Positions 61,639-64,000 of a stretch of 64,000 nt of DNA are shown piece by piece. Position 1 is the stretch's first letter; every line of letters starts with the position of its first letter. The notes beneath the pieces were generated by a model that was not told the DNA's origin, ran no database searches, and saw nothing but the letters and a program-made list of their open reading frames with translations. This stretch comes from Vagococcus fluvialis bH819 (GTDB taxonomy: Bacteria; Bacillota; Bacilli; Lactobacillales; Vagococcaceae). The position numbers were made by a program, and so were the translations under genes. The stretch spans positions 186,001 through 250,000 of the forward strand of contig NZ_FWFD01000003.1 of the NCBI RefSeq assembly GCF_900163795.1. The letters run 5' to 3'.

Positions 61639-63147
61639 TTACCAACCACCAGAAAAGCCGCCACCACCGGATGAACCTCCACCAAATGTTGAGCCGCCAC
61701 CAGAAGAACCACCACTAGACTCATTATAACTTGACCAAATCATCGTATGCATATAATAGTTTCCTAATGACATATTGGTTAGATCATTCAAAGCTTTCTG
61801 CCTTTGATCACTGTCAATTTCTTTTTTTCTCTTTTTAGCAAATTTATATGCTTTTTCAAGTGATGCCTCATTAATTGTTAATTGGCCTAATAATTCTGGA
61901 TCTGATAAGTCTTTATCTTTTAAAAAGTAATAAACCATTAAGGCTATGATTAATTTATAGTCGATACGACCAAGTTGTTTTTCTTTTTCACTAGCATACT
62001 GCTGAGAAACAGTTTCTATAAATTTTTTATTTTTTGCAGCTATTTTTAATGATTGACGATGTTTTTCTGTCACAATTTCCACATAGTCTCCAACAATCAA
62101 CATCTCAACATCTGATAAATAAGGATTAACAGTTACTGGATAATCAAATGAGCTACTAATTGGTATCAATTCAGATTTCAATGTATCTAAATGTTTACTA
62201 TCTAAGTAAACTGACACATTATAAGGCGCTTCTTTTTTAAATTGCTTACAATATTGAATCAAACTATCAATCAATAAAAATTGGGCAACATAATTCTTTA
62301 AATCAGACTCATTTGATAAGAACTTCATTTTATTTGGCATGCGATTTATTTTTTTGGCAATAGCTTCCGATAAATTTACTTTGCTCGCACCTTTTGTTGC
62401 TCCTAATATCGCATTCGTTTTATCTATGTAAATGTATCCCACTAATTCTTTTGCCAAATATGATTTAGTTAGTTTCTTGCGAATAAACATAATACTTAAA
62501 ATATAGATGATAGCCACTAATGCAGCTAAGATAAAGAAGAATAGAACAACAATAAAAATCATTTTAACTATTTTTTCTTGTCTCTCTTTTTCAGCTACCA
62601 CCATCTCTTTAGCTGAATCTAAATCGCTATACTTTAATTTTACTAACTGTTCAATATTTTTTGAAATCATCATTACTGATGCTCCGTATTTTTCATCTTG
62701 TAGTAAATCAGTGGCTTCTGACGTGACAATATCTTCTTTCATACTATCAGTAATGATTTCTTCCACACCATATCCTGTCTCCAGTCGGTATTCTCGATCT
62801 TCTACTGCAATAACAAATAAAAAGCCATTATTTAATTCTTTATTTCCAATGCCTAATTCTTTAAACTTTTTTTCAGCATAACTTTCAATGGAATCAAATC
62901 CCTTCAAACTCTTTAAGGTTACAACAGCATATTGTGGTTCACCTGGAAGAGTAATAAAAACCTCTTCATTGATTTGTTTAATATAATTTTTATCTTCTGT
63001 CGTCAGTATATTAGCATTATCTTCCACGAAAATATTATCACTGTCAGCAAACACCTTACCCGAAAATATAATAAAAGACATTACTACTACCAACAACCCA
63101 ATAATCAGACCCATTTTACTCTGTTTTTTATAACAAATACGCTCCAT
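61639..63147 (-). CDS. YgcG/TPM-domain membrane protein
   Basis: 502 residues: signal peptide (about 1-34), an extracytoplasmic TPM domain (NIFVEDNANILTTEDKNYIKQIN; FLFVIAVEDREYRLETGYGVEEI), a membrane segment near 195-220, a cytoplasmic region of about 250 residues, and a Gly/Ser-rich end (GGGSTFGGGSSGGGG, FSGGW). It is paired with LemA, a conserved couple whose role is linked to envelope stress but remains unclear. AGGAGG precedes the ATG. Confidence 0.9.
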   Translation of the reverse strand: MERICYKKQSKMGLIIGLLVVVMSFIIFSGKVFADSDNIFVEDNANILTTEDKNYIKQINEEVFITLPGEPQYAVVTLKSLKGFDSIESYAEKKFKELGIGNKELNNGFLFVIAVEDREYRLETGYGVEEIITDSMKEDIVTSEATDLLQDEKYGASVMMISKNIEQLVKLKYSDLDSAKEMVVAEKERQEKIVKMIFIVVLFFFILAALVAIIYILSIMFIRKKLTKSYLAKELVGYIYIDKTNAILGATKGASKVNLSEAIAKKINRMPNKMKFLSNESDLKNYVAQFLLIDSLIQYCKQFKKEAPYNVSVYLDSKHLDTLKSELIPISSSFDYPVTVNPYLSDVEMLIVGDYVEIVTEKHRQSLKIAAKNKKFIETVSQQYASEKEKQLGRIDYKLIIALMVYYFLKDKDLSDPELLGQLTINEASLEKAYKFAKKRKKEIDSDQRQKALNDLTNMSLGNYYMHTMIWSSYNESSGGSSGGGSTFGGGSSGGGGFSGGW

Positions 63148-63186
63148 TTTAGTTACCTCCTAAGTCACAACTTAACGCCGCTAAAC

Positions 63187-63756
63187 TTACTTACTAAAAT
63201 CAACTTCTGGTGCTTTTTCTGCTCCCTCATCCGCTTCAAAATATTCTTTTTCTTCAAACCCTGTCATTCCAGCAATAATTGATTTTGGGAATTTTTTAAT
63301 TGAAACATTGTATTTTTTAACTGTATCATTATAACGATCCCGTTCCACAGAAATCCGATTCTCTGTTCCTTCTAATTGAGTCATCAATGTTTTAACGTTC
63401 TCATTTGATTTCAATTCTGGATAATTTTCCATTACTACCATTAATCGAGATAAGGCTGATTCCATTTCATTTGAGGCTGTAGCTTTTTCTTTGACTGTAT
63501 CTGCTCCTGCCATTTTACTTCTAGCCTCAGTAATATTGCCAAAGACTTCTTTTTCTTGCTCCATACTTCCTTTAACTGAATTGACTAAATTAGGAACAAG
63601 ATCATAGCGACGTTGTAATTTAGAATCCACTTTTGCCCACTGACTTTCGACCTCAGCTTGCTTTGTAACTAGTCCGTTATATGTAGTAAACCCAAAAATA
63701 ACTAACAATGCAACAACTCCACCAATAATTAAACCTGTTTTCTTTCCCTGACTCAT
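63187..63756 (-). CDS. lemA: LemA family protein
   Basis: 189 residues with one N-terminal membrane anchor (about 8-25) and a helical LemA domain (KVDSKLQRRYDLVPNLVNSVKG; ENRISVERDRYNDTVKKYN; FPKSIIAGMTGF). It is the first gene of the LemA-TPM operon. AGGAGG precedes the ATG. The molecular function is unknown. Confidence 0.93.
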   Translation of the reverse strand: MSQGKKTGLIIGGVVALLVIFGFTTYNGLVTKQAEVESQWAKVDSKLQRRYDLVPNLVNSVKGSMEQEKEVFGNITEARSKMAGADTVKEKATASNEMESALSRLMVVMENYPELKSNENVKTLMTQLEGTENRISVERDRYNDTVKKYNVSIKKFPKSIIAGMTGFEEKEYFEADEGAEKAPEVDFSK

Positions 63757-63782
63757 TTTTATCTCCTCCTTGTTTTGTAACT

Positions 63783-63817
63783 AATATGTCATATATATTA
63801 CTAATATGACAAGTATA
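63783..63817 (-). promoter_or_regulatory. Inverted repeat in the lemA promoter
   Basis: TGTCATAT (63787-63794) and ATATGACA (63804-63811) are perfect 8-base arms nine bases apart. They lie just downstream of a -10-like TATACT (63812-63817), and TTGTCA/CATATT inside the repeat is an alternative promoter. It looks like a repressor or regulator site. Confidence 0.5.
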
Positions 63818-63866
63818 ACACTAGTTTTTTAGTTTACATCCGTCTAAAGACTGATGGGAAATTTAA

Positions 63867-63914
63867 AAGTAAGAAGAAGCTAATCCACAACATTAGCCCC
63901 TCCTTACTTTTCTG
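63867..63914. terminator. Terminator downstream of the edge gene
   Basis: AAGTAAG and CTTACTT outer arms with inner GCTAAT/ATTAGC stem. Confidence 0.65.
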
Positions 63915-63956
63915 AATAATTTTTAATAATAAGTGGACAAATAACTTTTATCTGCC

Positions 63957-64000
63957 TTATTTTTTTGCGTATCTTTTAGCATCTATAGTCATCTCAACTA
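63957..64000 (-). CDS. Possible C-terminal fragment of an unidentified protein
   Basis: An open minus-strand frame enters from the right edge and ends VEMTIDAKRYAKK then TAA at 63957-63959, just upstream of a terminator. Fourteen codons are too few to identify it. Confidence 0.3.
   Translation of the reverse strand, partial: VEMTIDAKRYAKK

Noticed and set aside
1-64000. CRISPR arrays, IS elements, rRNA, prophage or bacteriocin genes
   Set aside because: No spaced repeats, transposase-like frames, rRNA motifs or phage genes were recognised anywhere in the window.

Overview
The window is AT-rich DNA from a low-GC Gram-positive bacterium. It shows T-box leaders, an LPXTG-anchored pullulanase, an Lsa-type ABC-F protein, a BirA/BioY pair, lipobox lipoproteins and EF2568-type selenium accessory genes. 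These point to the Enterococcaceae, and Vagococcus seems more likely than Enterococcus because of the proline-reductase genes; the genus is inference.

Layout. 0-0.75 kb: start of metN behind two tandem methionine T-boxes. 0.8-4.6 kb: alpha-carbonic anhydrase, a DMT transporter with an Rrf2 regulator, and bioY-birA with a BirA operator. 4.7-9.7 kb: a four-gene polar amino-acid ABC importer and a MdoB/LtaS-like phosphoglycerol transferase. 9.7-17.7 kb: a MutS2-like ATPase behind a probable attenuator, DUF488, Ohr, the pullulanase, and an Lsa-family ABC-F gene behind a second attenuator. 17.7-29.5 kb: Ntn hydrolase, Asp/Glu racemase, asparagine synthase, a two-component system facing a small Cys/His/Met-rich secreted protein, a VanZ-RDD protein, a Mga-like regulator and an ABC exporter. 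29.6-33.5 kb: a trans-sulfuration enzyme, oleate hydratase and a TetR regulator.

The central system, about 33.5-51.8 kb, is a selenium-dependent Stickland island on the minus strand. It holds selC (tRNA-Sec), a second, archaeal-type prolyl-tRNA synthetase under a proline T-box, a double-cubane-cluster reductase with its activator ATPase, the D-proline reductase operon (prdC, prdA, a small CBO2463-type gene, prdB, prdD, prdE, prdF), a TauE/SafE-family permease, and selD, yedF, a DUF3343 gene, selB, an EF2568-type cysteine desulfurase and selA. PrdB and PrdC each need UGA read as selenocysteine. Selenium donor synthesis, Sec insertion, proline racemisation and reduction, and a proline-starvation-controlled ProRS are therefore packaged together. 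PrdR, the usual regulator, is not in the window.

51.9-64 kb: a GNAT pseudogene, dipeptidase PepV, a six-gene LplABC-YesLMN-type sugar uptake operon, and a LemA/YgcG (TPM) pair. No insertion sequence, CRISPR array, phage gene or rRNA was seen. Two tRNA-sensing leader types (Met, Pro) and two probable translation-responsive attenuators make the window rich in RNA regulation.
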